Positions 23,288 to 35,950 of a stretch of DNA of 64,000 nt are shown one piece after another. Both the position numbers and the translations under genes were made by a program. The stretch is taken from positions 109,614,501 to 109,678,500 of the forward strand of contig JARDYH010000002.1 of the NCBI GenBank assembly GCA_029215795.1, read 5' to 3'. Source of the DNA: Anniella stebbinsi. Lineage: Eukaryota > Chordata > Lepidosauria > Squamata > Anniellidae. Below the pieces are notes generated by a model, which had not been told where the DNA came from, made no database searches, and saw only the letters and a program-made list of their open reading frames with translations. Each line of letters begins with the position of its first letter. The stretch's first letter is position 1.

Positions 23288-24828
23288 GTGAGTCCTCTGT
23301 TGTTGCTTGGACACTTTTGGTTTTATTTTATTTTTTTAAAGAAGATGTTATTGGCTTTTTAAAAAAACGTTATTTCTTCATCAGGACTATTTCTTCTCTC
23401 CCACCCCACCCCAAGTCAATTCAGAAATGCAATACCCTGTGATTTGTAGAGTAATGTGGAAGGAACATAGCTTTTAAGGGATTATGCAGGGCCAGCTTTA
23501 GGATTTGAGGGTGGAGGGACTCTTGGACAAGAAGGCGGGGAGGGAAGGGGGGTTAAATGTGACACATTATGAGACCTAAAGGATAAATTAAAAATGGAGA
23601 TATGGAAAATAAAATAAGATTAATAACCTTAAATGTAAACGGGCTGGGTAGTGTTATCAAAAGGAAGAGAATTGAAGGGTTATTGAATAAAAGGAAAGCT
23701 GATATAATATTCTTACAAGAAACGCATCAAAAAGAAGATGGAAGAAATGAACTTAAAATGGGGAACATGGGCATATATGAGAAAGCATATGGGACTTCTA
23801 AAGCAAGAGGCGTTGCGATAATAATTTCAAAAAAATGTGCATTTAATGTTGTCAATGTGGTAAAGGATGTTGGGGGAAGGTATATTATAATGCATTGTCT
23901 CCTGGGGGAAAAAATATACTTTGGTTAATGTATATGCGCCAAATGTAAAGCAAGTGGAATTTATGATAAAGTGTTTAGTAATATTGGGAATGTCAATATT
24001 ATAATGGAGGGAGATTTCAACATGGTGATGGATAAAATGAAAGATAAAGATAACATAAAAGGTATAGGGAAAACGGGACTAGCAAGAGTAATGGAGCAAA
24101 GAGAATTAAAGGATATTTGGAGATTAATAAAAGGGGAAGAAAGAAAATATACCTTCTATTCACCAAAATACAAGAGCTTTTCCAGGATCGATTATATATT
24201 TGTGTCAAAGAACTTGCTTTCTAGGATTGTGGATTGTGAAATAGATGTAATTAAAGTTTCAGACCATGCTGCCATGAGTATGGATATCAAAATTAAGAAG
24301 GATTATAGAGAAGCAAAAAGATTGAGACTAGAGAGTTTGAACACAAGGCTCCTCTGCCAGAGATGGCTTCTGCAAGCAGCCCAAGCCACATCCTTATTTC
24401 ATTTTGGACAAGTGGCCTTCCAGGTCTTGGTGGTGTCGCTAAAACCCATTACCACTGTTCTCTACATCCTTAGTCATGCAGTGCTAATTAGTCCTGTCAA
24501 ACTAGATGGGACTTCAGAGTCAACACATGTGGGACTGGGCTGTTGGCTATAACCATGCATTTAATTGCATGTGCTCAGGCTCTGAAGGCAGCTCACTATA
24601 TCAAGGCCATGTTAGATGGGAAAATAAATGAACATCCCATACAAAATGATAACAACATAGCAGTGTGGTTAGACAGAATTTGGACATCATTTTGACTTCA
24701 ACCAAAATTTATCATTAAGTAACTGTGGTTAGACATACGTTTGGCATAATCTTGATTTCAGTATTCGAATGTTTGCTTCCGGAAGAAGCTTCAGCAGCTC
24801 CTGATTCAGTTGTCTGTCATCACTACAG
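23288..24828 (+). other. ABCA1: ABCA1 intron 12
   Basis: 1541 bp, half of it a LINE-1-like endonuclease fragment. The remainder (24335-24828) has no feature I can name. Confidence 0.85.
23602..24330 (+). pseudogene. LINE-1-type ORF2 endonuclease fragment, broken
   Basis: Two open pieces, 23602-23928 and from 23971, are separated by a frameshift. The first has ITLNVNGL, IIFLQETH and RGVAIIIS, motifs 1-2 and neighbourhood of the L1 apurinic-like endonuclease. The second has GDFN, RIDYIFVS and SDHAAM, corresponding to the catalytic D-x-N and S-D-H motifs. The reverse transcriptase domain is absent. It is a dead fragment in sense orientation within the intron. Confidence 0.85.
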
Positions 24829-25034
24829 TGTGTCAATTTGGACAAACTGGAAGTCATGCCTAGCGAGGTGCGGCTGATCGACAAGTCCATGGAACTCCTA
24901 GATCAGAGGAGGTTTTGGGCAGGGGTCGTCTTCCCCGAAATGGCTCCTAACAGCGTAAAGTTGCCTCATCACGTCAAGTACAAGATACGGATGGACATAG
25001 ACAGTGTGGAACGGACAAACAAAATTAAAGACGA
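24829..25034 (+). CDS. ABCA1: ABCA1 exon 13: extracellular domain 1
   Basis: 206 bp, same as human. It reads [20 protein letters not shown], then [15 protein letters not shown] and [20 protein letters not shown], ending KIKD plus two bases. The last part is a strongly conserved beta-rich block shared by ABCA subfamily transporters. Confidence 0.97.
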
Positions 25035-25132
25035 GTGAGCATTCCTCAGAGAGGCTTTGTTAAGTTTATGGTTATACGAGCAGACGTGAGAATTTCTCAT
25101 AGACAGTGAACTGTTCTTGTGCTTTGGTGTAG

Positions 25133-25309
25133 ATTCTGGGACCCGGGCCCTCGAGCTGATCCCTTTGATGACATGCGATACGTCTGGGGAGGCTTTACTT
25201 ACTTGCAGGATGTGATAGAACAAGCGATCATCCGGACTCAGACAGGCTCTGAGAACAAAACTGGTGTCTACTTACAGCAGATGCCCTACCCCTGCTACGT
25301 GGATGACAT
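25133..25309 (+). CDS. ABCA1: ABCA1 exon 14: end of extracellular domain 1
   Basis: 177 bp, same as human. It reads [20 protein letters not shown], then [12 protein letters not shown] and [13 protein letters not shown]. Residues equivalent to human R587, W590 and Q597, mutated in Tangier disease, are all kept. Intron 13 before it is only 98 bp. Confidence 0.98.
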
Positions 25310-26234
25310 GTAAGTGATGGTGTAAATGAGGGGTGGGGAACCTCAGGCCTGGGGACCAAATCTGGCCCTCTGGGGGTCCCCAGAGAGCCACGCTGCCTTT
25401 CCCTGGCCCCACCTCTTTCTCCCCTGCTAAAAAGACTGAAAAGCCTCTCCTAAGGCTTTAGTTACTGGCATACTGTTTAAACAACAGTATGCTAGTATTT
25501 TGGCCCCGCCCCCTTTGACTTTGGCCCCACTCATCATGGGAAATTGGATTTGGCCCTTGGGTTGAAAGAGGTTCAACACCCCTAGTGTAAATGAACTGCC
25601 TGCTGTCATGGCTGGCTCCACCGTAAGCCAGAATGAGCCTGCATTTTTGGATGGCTACTTTGGGACAAATTTAAACAGCCCTTAACCTGTCTGCAGACTT
25701 GCAGAGGCAGTAATAGGGCAGGGCTTGGGTATCTTCCTAGAGAAGTTAGTTGTTCCCTAAGCGATGCCATTTTTTCAAAGATGGTACTGCCCAAGGAGAG
25801 GAAGCTGCTCTAGAAAGCTGCCTTGGACCACCTCAGGGAGAACCAGTGCCTCCAAAATGAGGATAGGTAAACTTTCTAATGCAGCCTGTACTTCTGGGGG
25901 AGTCCAAGATGGTGCTGGGTAGGAAGGAGATGACAATCAAGATTCTGTTTCCAGCAGTGCTCCTGAAAACCTGATGGAGATGGCCTTCCTTTGCTTGTCA
26001 CTTCTGAACATTGACTTTCCATTTAGCTGTGCTGGCAGCCCTCGATAGATAAATTCATAGATGATAAGCCCAATCTTCTTTTCAAGCTCCCTAAGTTGCT
26101 AGCCCTCATCACATCTTGGGGTAGTGAATGCCACACTGAATGGTGAAGTATTTTCTTTTGCCTGACTGGAACAGGCTGCCCATTGAGGAACATTAATCCC
26201 AAGCCTTTGCCTTTCTGCCACTTTTCCCCATTAG
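25310..26234 (+). other. ABCA1: ABCA1 intron 14
   Basis: 925 bp. It starts with an interspersed repeat (25330-25585). I see nothing nameable in 25590-26234. Confidence 0.85.
25330..25585 (+). repeat. Interspersed repeat (CAAATCTGGCCCTC family), copy 1
   Basis: ACCAAATCTGGCCCTCTGG near the start, then TGCTAGTATTTTGGCCCCGC, TTTGGCCCTTGGGTTGAAAG and CACCCCTAG at the end. The copy at 46803-47108 has the same parts in the same order. Confidence 0.6.
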
Positions 26235-26457
26235 ATTCCTGCGGATCGTGAGCCGATCAATGCCGCTCTTCATGACTCTGGCTTGGATCTATTCCGTGGC
26301 AGTGATCATCAAGGGGATTGTGTACGAGAAGGAAGCCCGGCTGAAAGAGACCATGAGAATCATGGGTCTTAAGAATGGCATCCTCTGGCTTAGCTGGTTC
26401 ATTAGCAGTTACATCCCACTCATGATGAGTGCAGCCCTCCTGACGCTCATCCTCAAG
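26235..26457 (+). CDS. ABCA1: ABCA1 exon 15: TM2 and TM3
   Basis: 223 bp, same as human. After the split isoleucine codon come [20 protein letters not shown] and [20 protein letters not shown] (TM2 and the coupling-helix loop), then [20 protein letters not shown] (TM3). The [10 protein letters not shown] motif is the hallmark loop of ABCA transporters that contacts NBD1. Confidence 0.98.
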
Positions 26458-26535
26458 GTGAGGCTGGCTTCATTTTTTTCAATAGGATCCTTCATCCATG
26501 ATAGTCAATCTAGTGTAGGGACTAAGCATGTAATG

Positions 26536-26636
26536 CAGCCTTCCCCAACCTGGTGCCCTCCAGATGTATTGGACTACAACACCTGTCATTCCCAGCAGTC
26601 CAACCCACCTGGAAAGCACCAGGTTGGGGAAGGCTG
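26536..26636. repeat. Fold-back repeat, compact near-perfect palindrome
   Basis: CAGCCTTCCCCAACCTGGTG at the start and CACCAGGTTGGGGAAGGCTG at the end are exact reverse complements over 20 bases. Confidence 0.85.
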
Positions 26637-27946
26637 GTGCAACATATGTTAAGCAGCAAAGTGTGAGCTCACTACAGTCCTCCAAATTCCATCTTGAAAT
26701 TTGTTTCAGCTCGAGTCCGGATCAGCTTTGCTTTTTTCTTTACGCATGAAAATCCATGCATATTTCCAAATGTATTTTTTTTTCAAATATATGCATCAGT
26801 TGTGCACATTCTTCTCCCACTGACTGAAGCATAGTGGCATCCGTTTTTAAAAAAATACGCAGTTTTCATGCGCATATTTCAAGTGTACACATGCTGTCAA
26901 ACGCATTTTGTTTGGTCCGCAAATGACATTGCAAGCTTGGAAATACACGGACTTTTGACCACAGATGATGTCCGAGTGTGTGAGCGATCCAGAAGGTGCA
27001 AAGTGGATAAATCCTGATCAAAGTCAAACTGGCACAAATTTCTCATGCATCCCTACCTGAGCCACAAATTCATTCGGTATGTTGAGGCCAAGCCACCATC
27101 GCTCAGCATCCAATTCCCATTTGCAGTAAGAAGATTAAAAATGCATCTACCTCGTTGTAAGGAGCTCTTGTAAGGAGTGCTGAGATAATGCGCATGAAGC
27201 GCACTGCAAAGCATTGTTCAAATGCTGAATGTTATTTTTCCTCTGCTCCCTCGCCTTCACTTCGTATAACCCTGAATGGCATTAAGTGTCTCTCTGTGTA
27301 ACTTCTGCTGGCGCTTGTTTACTTCTTACTCTAATGATTAACTGCTGTGACCAGGAGCCTCATGTTCGGTGTTTGGATAAACCTATAACCCAAAGTCTGT
27401 TTCTGCAGCACAGACTGCGACCTAAAAGAAGGGCTGAATAAGTCAAGGAATGACATAAGAAAGAGACGCCAGCAATTCTTAAATGCCACTGCATTGCAGG
27501 TCACTGTATTACGCTTTGATTGTTCTTTTGTGGACCACCAATTTTCAGATATTACAGCCACCAAGCGGGAGACCATTAAAGGCCTGTGAATTAAAAATGA
27601 ACCCTTTCTCCCCTGTCCTAAATTTGCAGGATGAACGGACAGGGGAAGTATTACTTGATGGTGTTCGGTTTCTGCACGCTCTGTGCCACTCAGGTGTTTG
27701 CTAGTCAACTCTTTAGGGTGAATTTGACTTGAATTTTAATTCAGTGTTAGTTGCAGTTTGCTCTGGAAAGCAACATTAAAAAAAAAATCATCATGAACTT
27801 TGGAGAATCACCCCAAAGCATATCATGCTGGACCAAAGGCTAAATTTTAAGAATAGGCAGCCTATGCCAGGGGTCACCAGCCAAGGGAGTGCACTTGATG
27901 CCATCAATAGCCAAGGGAGAAATGGACATCAGGAACAGGCATTGGC

Positions 27947-28130
27947 CCTGTCAGGTGACACGCTAAGCCACGGTAGTTAAGCATTTTGTGCCAAACATTA
28001 TGGCTTAGCATATTGCATGAACCATTCCTAACCATGGTGGCTATATAACCATGGTTTAAGCACGCTTACTAACCATTTGCTGCAAAAGGGTTACTGGCCT
28101 AACCATGGCTTAGCATGTCATCTGAACAGG
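27947..28130. repeat. Inverted-repeat element (CCTGTTCAGA family)
   Basis: CCTGTCAGGTGACACGCTAA at left and TTAGCATGTCATCTGAACAGG at right, with TAACCATGGTGGCTATATAA inside. The same core and order as 53788-53976. Confidence 0.65.
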
Positions 28131-28555
28131 CCCAGTCATGGTGCAGGGCCTAGAGTGTTGGTTTTGCACATGGGAAACCCAGGTTCAAAGCTCCGCTCAG
28201 GTTCGAAGCTCCAGACATGGCCTTGGCCAAGTCACTGAACTCTCGGCCTAATGTACCTCACAGAGATTTGCGAAGATCAAATTCTTGCCTGAGCTCCCTG
28301 AGGATTAAAAAACAAAACACAAATGCAAAGGTAATAGCAGATCATTGTGATGATCTAACTTGTTCTCAGAAAGAACACAGCCGGTCAAAGAATGCCGTTC
28401 CTCTTCTGCAGCTCCATCCCACGAATGAGGCGGCCGTGATGCTGAGAGTACATTGGACATGGAGCTGTAGTCAGTCTTACTCCACCCAATGAGCGTCGGC
28501 ATATGATACGTGTGTTGGCTGCAGACACCAGTTTGTTCTTACTTGTTCACTTGAA

Positions 28556-28708
28556 CAGCCTTCCCCAACTTGATATGTTGGACCGCAACTTCCTTAATTC
28601 CCAGCCACCATGGTTGTTGGCCACATTGGCTGGGAATTATGGGAGTTGCTGGGAATTATGGGAGTTGCAGTCCAACACCTGAAGATCACGGGGTCAGGGG
28701 AAAGCTGA
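28556..28708. repeat. Fold-back repeat with internal 21-bp duplication
   Basis: It belongs to the common palindromic family (CAGCCTTCCCCAAC at left). The piece GGGAATTATGGGAGTTGCT is present twice in tandem around 28630-28670. Confidence 0.65.
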
Positions 28709-28799
28709 CTCAGTTCTTTGGCGTAGTGACGATGTGTAGTGACGATGCTCATGGCTTCAAGTGCATTGTGACGGTTTGGCTGCTCTTCTTTCCATCCAG

Positions 28800-29021
28800 A
28801 TGGGAGACTTGCTGCCCTACAGTGACCCCAGTGTGGTGTTCGTCTTCCTGTCGATCTTTGGCGTGGTGACCATCATGCAGTGCTTCCTCATCAGCACCTT
28901 CTTCTCAAGGGCCAACATGGCAGCCGCTTGCGGCGGGATCATCTACTTCACTTTCTACTTGCCTTTTGTGTTGTGTGTCGCCTGGCAGGACTACATCACC
29001 TTCTCTTTGAAAATATTTGCG
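28800..29021 (+). CDS. ABCA1: ABCA1 exon 16: TM4 and TM5
   Basis: 222 bp, 74 codons, same as human: [38 protein letters not shown] (TM4), then [20 protein letters not shown] (TM5) and [13 protein letters not shown] before GTGAG. The residue equivalent to human V771 (the V771M variant site) lies in TM4. Confidence 0.98.
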
Positions 29022-29130
29022 GTGAGTAAAGTGGGGGAGGATTGGCACTGCCAGCGAGGATGGGCTTTTAGCCTACGGTGGGCAGACCTCCTGGGATTTT
29101 GGATTGGGTAATAAGCAGAAGAGCCAATCC

Positions 29131-29262
29131 CAGGGGTGAGCAACCTGTGACTCTCTGGATGTTTTGTCCTACAACTCTCACCTGCTTTAGCCAGTATAGC
29201 TACCTAAAGTGAGGGATGACGAGGGCTGTAGGCAGGCACCACATTGCCCACCCCTGTACTAG
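29131..29262. repeat. Fold-back repeat, diverged
   Basis: AGGGGTGAGCAACCTGTGAC at left and CACATTGCCCACCCCTGTAC at right, with TCCTACAACTCTCACCTGC inside. A related type is at 52653-52792. Confidence 0.5.
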
Positions 29263-29724
29263 GACTACGGGAGGGGGGATTTTCTCGACCCTCTCCAGTT
29301 GTTACATGTTACTGATCCCTTAGATGCCTTACGTAAATGTGCTTTCTTTTCTTTCTTTCTTTTTAATTTAATTTTATTAAACCATTTTTTTTCAATACAT
29401 AGCAACCCTTCCCCACCCAAATAAACAAAGATCAGGGGGGAAAAGCCCAAAGTCAAATCAAATTAACATAACCAATAACATTAAAATAATACAAAAAAAA
29501 AATCAGCAGTCATGATATTATATTCCTACATCAGCCAAAATGATTGATAGATCAATCTATGTTACCTTTCAAGGGTTAGTTCGCCTTTCAAACCCGCCAA
29601 GCTATGTGGCTTTCAAATGCACATCATCTGGGTTTGCTGACATTTGAATGGAAACAGGATCCAGATATTACCAGCAGTGGTTCCTTCCTACACTGCTCCA
29701 GGAACATGTGGCTTCAAGACAACA

Positions 29725-29865
29725 TAAGAAGAGCTATGCTGGATCAGACCAAGGTCCATCTAGTCCAGCATTATATAGCTCCTCATCAACTGATTGCCAA
29801 CCTCAGTACTGAATGGGCAATGATCAGGTGATAAGGAACTGCATCATTTGCTCCCACCCATGTAC
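29725..29865 (+). repeat. Interspersed repeat (ACATAAGAAGAGC family)
   Basis: ACATAAGAAGAGCTATGCTG, GGTCCATCTAGTCCAGCATT and GCTCCCACCCATG match the family at 11266-11660. Confidence 0.6.
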
Positions 29866-30037
29866 CAAAATTTACTGGAGCGGTGTGGGAAGTGGCGCAT
29901 GCCGCAATCTGAGTCAGCTTTTACTTGGGGTCCCCGTAACACATGGCTGGGCTAACCTGACCATTTGCTTTCTTCCCATCAAAAATGTAATTAATGAATG
30001 CACCAAGGATATTAATTGGTGTGTTCTTCCTCTCCAG

Positions 30038-30242
30038 AGCCTGCTGTCTCCTGTGGCTTTTGGGTATGGCTGCGAGTACGTTTCCCTGCTTGAAGAGCAG
30101 GGGATTGGGTTGCAGTGGGACAACATCTTAGAAAGCCCCCTGGAAAAACGCAACTACAACCTAGCCACTTCTGTGTACATGATGCTCTTTGATGGTTTGC
30201 TGTATGGGGTGATGACTTGGTACATTGAGTCTGTCTTTCCAG
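30038..30242 (+). CDS. ABCA1: ABCA1 exon 17: extracellular helix hairpin and TM6
   Basis: 205 bp, same as human. [20 protein letters not shown] then [17 protein letters not shown] form the re-entrant helical pair, and [20 protein letters not shown] is TM6, ending ESVFP plus G of the next codon. Human EEDGFN is replaced by EKRNYN. Confidence 0.98.
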
Positions 30243-30342
30243 GTGAGGAGCCGCGCTTTCATCTCTCTTCATCTCGCCCCATTCCTTCCCATTGCCCTAC
30301 TTCCCTTCCTGCATTTCCCCCAAGGTCTACCTGCCAACTGGG

Positions 30343-30369
30343 GCTGCTGCTGCTGCTGCTGCTGCTGCT
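30343..30369. repeat. (CTG)n trinucleotide repeat
   Basis: About nine GCT/CTG units, 100 bases past the exon 17 donor. Confidence 0.95.
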
Positions 30370-31009
30370 ACCACCAGGTTTTCTTGCCTTGGGAAATCAC
30401 AGACACAGATCTCTGGCAGGGCCAAAGCAAACATCACCTCAAAGGCACCTGCAACATATATTGCCCAATATAGATCACTGTTCAGAAATATAAATTGCAG
30501 GTGTGCCCCCCCCCACTAGAGATTGGGATCCTAGTGGTGTTAGGGGAGGCGTTAAAGGGCCCACACCCTAGGGCCCCGATCCATATCAGGGCCCCTGTGC
30601 TTACTCTAGAGTAAACAAAAGGGGGGAAGACATTTCCGCTGGCTTCATCTTTAAAATAACTTTGGGTCACAGGAATGGCAATGGCAAATTCTTCTTCCCA
30701 CTGGAGATTGTGAGAGCAAGAACCCGGCCCACCATCACTTTTAAGAGGCTGCTTATCCAGGATGTCCTGTGGATTCGAAGCCTCATGGCAGCAGTTCCCG
30801 AGCAAAGCTCCTTTCTTCCCCCCAGCCCAGGCCTGTGATTAGTACGTGCACATTAGCTTCTGCGGCTGGAATTATGTCCAGGGGATTGAAGCTGCTCCAT
30901 CAAACGTAGCTTTGGCCACTTTGAGAGCACGCAAACTTGTTTCGTGTGTGGCAAAGGCCTACCCCTGAGAGTATATCTGAGTTTTGCATGAAAGTTGGAC
31001 ACATAGATT

Positions 31010-31100
31010 TTACTAAGCCTGCATGCTTGCTTGAGAGTAAGTCCCAAGGAAATGTGTGGGATTTACTTTTGAGTAAATATGCATAGGGTTGCACTGTAAT
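31010..31100. repeat. Small palindromic repeat
   Basis: TGAGAGTAAGTCCCAAGG and TTTTGAGTAAATATGCATAG followed by GGTTGCACTGTAAT: the same layout as 50584-50676. Confidence 0.5.
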
Positions 31101-31714
31101 CAGAAGTTCTAATTTTGCAAGCAGAATTCTCAGACCTCAAAAAGGGGATTTTGCATTTGAACTTACCCTCCCACAATCTATTCAGCTCAGTGAATGTCAG
31201 CGTTTCTTGGAATAGTTACTTTAGCTTTGCCATTTGATGCCATTTTGAACACTGTCTTCAGGATATATTACTGGATAAGTTGATTTCAAGCCTTCTGAGT
31301 TTTGCTAAGTTAATTTGTGTGGCCTTACTTTCCAAAAAGAAGAAGCAGGAGCCTCCTTTTCCCAATCTAATTATGGTAAATCACACCATTGAAGCCTATA
31401 TAAAGGCAGGCCGAAATAAGACAAATTGATCTGCAGGGTTACAAATGGAAATTCTCAAAGGATGCAGAAACAAATTTGAGAGCTGGTTAAAATAAATGAG
31501 TTTCTAACTGTGACTCATAAAATGAAAGAAACTGGTCCTTCTTCCCCTCAGTACACGTTTCTGATCATCTGTCCTCTTTCAGTATTTAGGCTCAAATTGT
31601 ATACTTGGTGGTTCCCAGACAATCACCTCTGGGGAGTGGCCACAGGCACTGGCAAACTCACAACTCAGCCAGGATAACGTGGATGGAGCTGATATTTGCT
31701 AAATAGGCCCAATC

Positions 31715-31894
31715 AGTGGAGGCTGGTGGCTCTGACGTCCGTGGGGCATTGAGTCCGCTCCAGGTTTCAGTCAGAACCAGTCAAACTGGATTAGCTTCCA
31801 CACCTTGGATACCTCTTTTAGCGCTGTGACTGGTTCTGACTGAAACCCGGAGCGAATTCGACACCCCACTGCCATCGGAGCCGCCAGCCTCCAC
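31715..31894. repeat. Fold-back element (AGTGGAGGCTGGTGGC family), copy 1
   Basis: AGTGGAGGCTGGTGGCTCTG at left and CCGCCAGCCTCCAC at right are reverse complements. Inside, GGTTTCAGTCAGAACCAGTC is mirrored by GACTGGTTCTGACTGAAACC exactly. A related copy is at 41203-41384. Confidence 0.8.
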
Positions 31895-31970
31895 CAACAT
31901 CTTTGCACATCAGAAACACTGTCAATGATCCTTCCCAAGTATCACACAGACCATTGTGTCTCCTGTCCAG

Positions 31971-32081
31971 GCCAGTTCAGCATTCCCAGACCCTGGTACT
32001 TTCCCTTTATGAAGTCGTACTGGTGTGATGAGGAATCTGGGGATCGGCGGCTCCCTTCTGTTCACGCAGCGTCCTCTGAAA
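31971..32081 (+). CDS. ABCA1: ABCA1 exon 18: linker between TM6 and NBD1
   Basis: 111 bp against 114 in human. [20 protein letters not shown] then [16 protein letters not shown], ending on the first base of the next codon. It leaves the membrane and connects to NBD1. The second half is freely diverged, as among mammals (human I883M lies here). Confidence 0.95.
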
Positions 32082-33214
32082 GTAAGTGGCTGCTTTGCAA
32101 ACATCAAGTGATGCACAACCGTGAGATGCCTTCCAAAACCAAAAAGGAGAAGGTCCAATGAAGGACTGAATGAAAAGTCCAGGAAACGAGATTTAGTCTT
32201 TGCGAAGTAGTGCAGGTCTTGTTGTAGCTAGGGTCGGGTTTTATTGATTGATTGATTACATTTCTATCCCACTTTTGTTCCTCTTGTAAGGAACCCAAGG
32301 CAGCTTACATGATCCCGCCTCCTCTCCATTTTATCCTCACGACAACCCTGTGAAGTAGGTTAGAATGAGAGTCAGTGACTTGGCCAAAATCACTCGGTGG
32401 TCTTCATGGCTGAGTAAAGACTAGAACCCAGATCTCCCCAGTCCCAGTCTAACACTCTAACCACCACGCCACACTGGTTGTATCCAATGTTAGTCAGAGC
32501 AGATCCATTGAAACGAATGGGATGGAAATCTTGCTCACTACTGGACCTCATCTAAGTTTGCTAGTAGGTCCAAGCATCATGCTGGATTTACCATAAGTAG
32601 AGTATGGAGTAGAGCAAATTGATGGAGAGGTCTAACCAGGGGTAGTAGCCATGATAGGATGCCCACATCCTATCCCTCTGCTTTTCCCACTGCTCCCTAA
32701 TATCAGTATAGGTATATTGCTCATAGAGAGGCAGCACCCCTCTGACTCCTAGATATTGGGGGGGCATAGAACAGAAGGAGGACATCCATGTCATCCAGAA
32801 GTATATCTGACCACCACTGTTAGGAACAGAAGGCTGGACTGGCTGGATCTTGCACATCGTGCAGCTCCCACCATAGAACCTTATGTTCTATTGTCAATGC
32901 CAAGATAAATCTAGTCTGAGCCTCCCCACAGGCAACAGGAAGCTTGACCTAACCTGACCAAACCTCGAACAGACCATTCCCTTCAGAGACTTCTTTAATG
33001 GAAACCTTCCCGACAGATCGGGCTTTCTGCTCTGCTCAGTTAGATTTCCAAGAACCGCATCCCCCTGGATGCAGGAAATTGCCATGTTCTCTTCATATCC
33101 CAATTTGCCCTCTGATCCCTGTTGCGACAGCTGCCCAGCCCGTTGCTGAAGTAGCCCTGGAGGTATTATAATGTGCTCTGCTTCCCTAAGTGGATTTTCT
33201 CCTCCGTTTTGTAG
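32082..33214 (+). other. ABCA1: ABCA1 intron 18
   Basis: 1133 bp with one MIR-like SINE (32241-32479). 32550-33214 holds nothing I can name. Confidence 0.85.
32241..32479 (-). repeat. MIR-like SINE
   Basis: TTGATTGATTGATTACAT, CCACTTTTGTTCCTCTTG, TTTTATCCTCACGACAACCC, AGTAGGTTAGAATGAGAGTC, and CCACCACGCCACACTGG at the end. Confidence 0.7.
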
Positions 33215-33386
33215 TCTGTATGGAAGAAGAGCCGACCCATCTTCACCTCGGGGTATCCATTCAGAACCTGGTGAAGGTATACCGCAAGTGCAAGAAGGCA
33301 GCTGTTGATGGCCTAACGCTGAATTTCTATGAAGGACAGATTACCTCCTTCCTGGGACACAATGGAGCTGGGAAGACAACCACCAT
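33215..33386 (+). CDS. ABCA1: ABCA1 exon 19: NBD1 start with Walker A
   Basis: 172 bp, same as human. [20 protein letters not shown] opens NBD1, [20 protein letters not shown] carries the A-loop tyrosine, and [11 protein letters not shown] is the Walker A motif (human N935 and K939 equivalents kept). Human VYRDGMKVAVDGL is [13 protein letters not shown] here. Confidence 0.99.
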
Positions 33387-34103
<717 letters not shown>

Positions 34104-34243
34104 GTTGACAGTGGAAGAGCACATTTGGTTTTATGCGCGCCTGAAGGGGCTGTCGGAGCCATTGGTGAAAAAGGAGATGCGGCAGATGGCCACAGACGTT
34201 GGCTTGCCTCACAAACTCAAGACGAAGACGAGTCAACTCTCCG
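34104..34243 (+). CDS. ABCA1: ABCA1 exon 21: NBD1 helical subdomain
   Basis: 140 bp against 143 in human. [34 protein letters not shown] and [10 protein letters not shown], ending inside the signature motif. One codon of the human S-S-K-L is absent. The exon 20/21 joint reads F-N-E-L-T where human has F-D-M-L-T. Confidence 0.98.
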
Positions 34244-35750
<1,507 letters not shown>

Positions 35751-35820
35751 TGACCTTTCCTCTTGTGGACCAGTGAAAAAGCTGTATGATTGTTGGGGAA
35801 AAGGGAAATGGATATGTAGG

Positions 35821-35950
35821 GAGCGGCCGTAGCTCAGTGGAAGAGCACACATGTTGTGCATGCAGAGGGCCCCCCAGGTTCCACCCCAGGGTTGCGAAAG
35901 ACCCTTTCCTGAAACCCCAAAGAACCGCTGCCCATCAGTGCCAACCATTC
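35821..35950 (+). repeat. tRNA-derived SINE, 3' truncated
   Basis: GAGCGGCCGTAGCTCAGTGG is a tRNA-like A-box head. GGTTCCACCCCAGG stands at the B box and GCGAAAGACCCTTTCCTGAA in the body. Confidence 0.75.

Larger units (their letters stand above)
26458..28799 (+). other. ABCA1: ABCA1 intron 15
   Basis: 2342 bp with three palindromic repeats and no gene. 26650-27940 holds nothing I can name. Confidence 0.85.
29022..30037 (+). other. ABCA1: ABCA1 intron 16
   Basis: 1016 bp. A fold-back repeat at 29131-29262, a T/A-rich stretch at 29340-29520 that may be an antisense L1 3' end, and a repeat at 29725-29865. Confidence 0.8.
30243..31970 (+). other. ABCA1: ABCA1 intron 17
   Basis: 1728 bp: a CTG repeat, a small palindromic repeat and a fold-back element. 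30500-31000 and 31110-31700 hold nothing I can name. Confidence 0.85.

Noticed and set aside
25021..25040. Apparent stop codon at the end of exon 13 (GACGAGTGAGC)
   Set aside because: The TGA is part of the donor GTGAGC; the coding sequence ends at GA (25034) and continues in exon 14, giving the 206-bp length expected.
28717..28735. Intronic CTTTGGCGTAGTGACGATG resembling exon 16 CTTTGGCGTGGTGACCATC
   Set aside because: The match is about 19 bases with three differences and does not extend. A partial exon duplication is possible but not supported.
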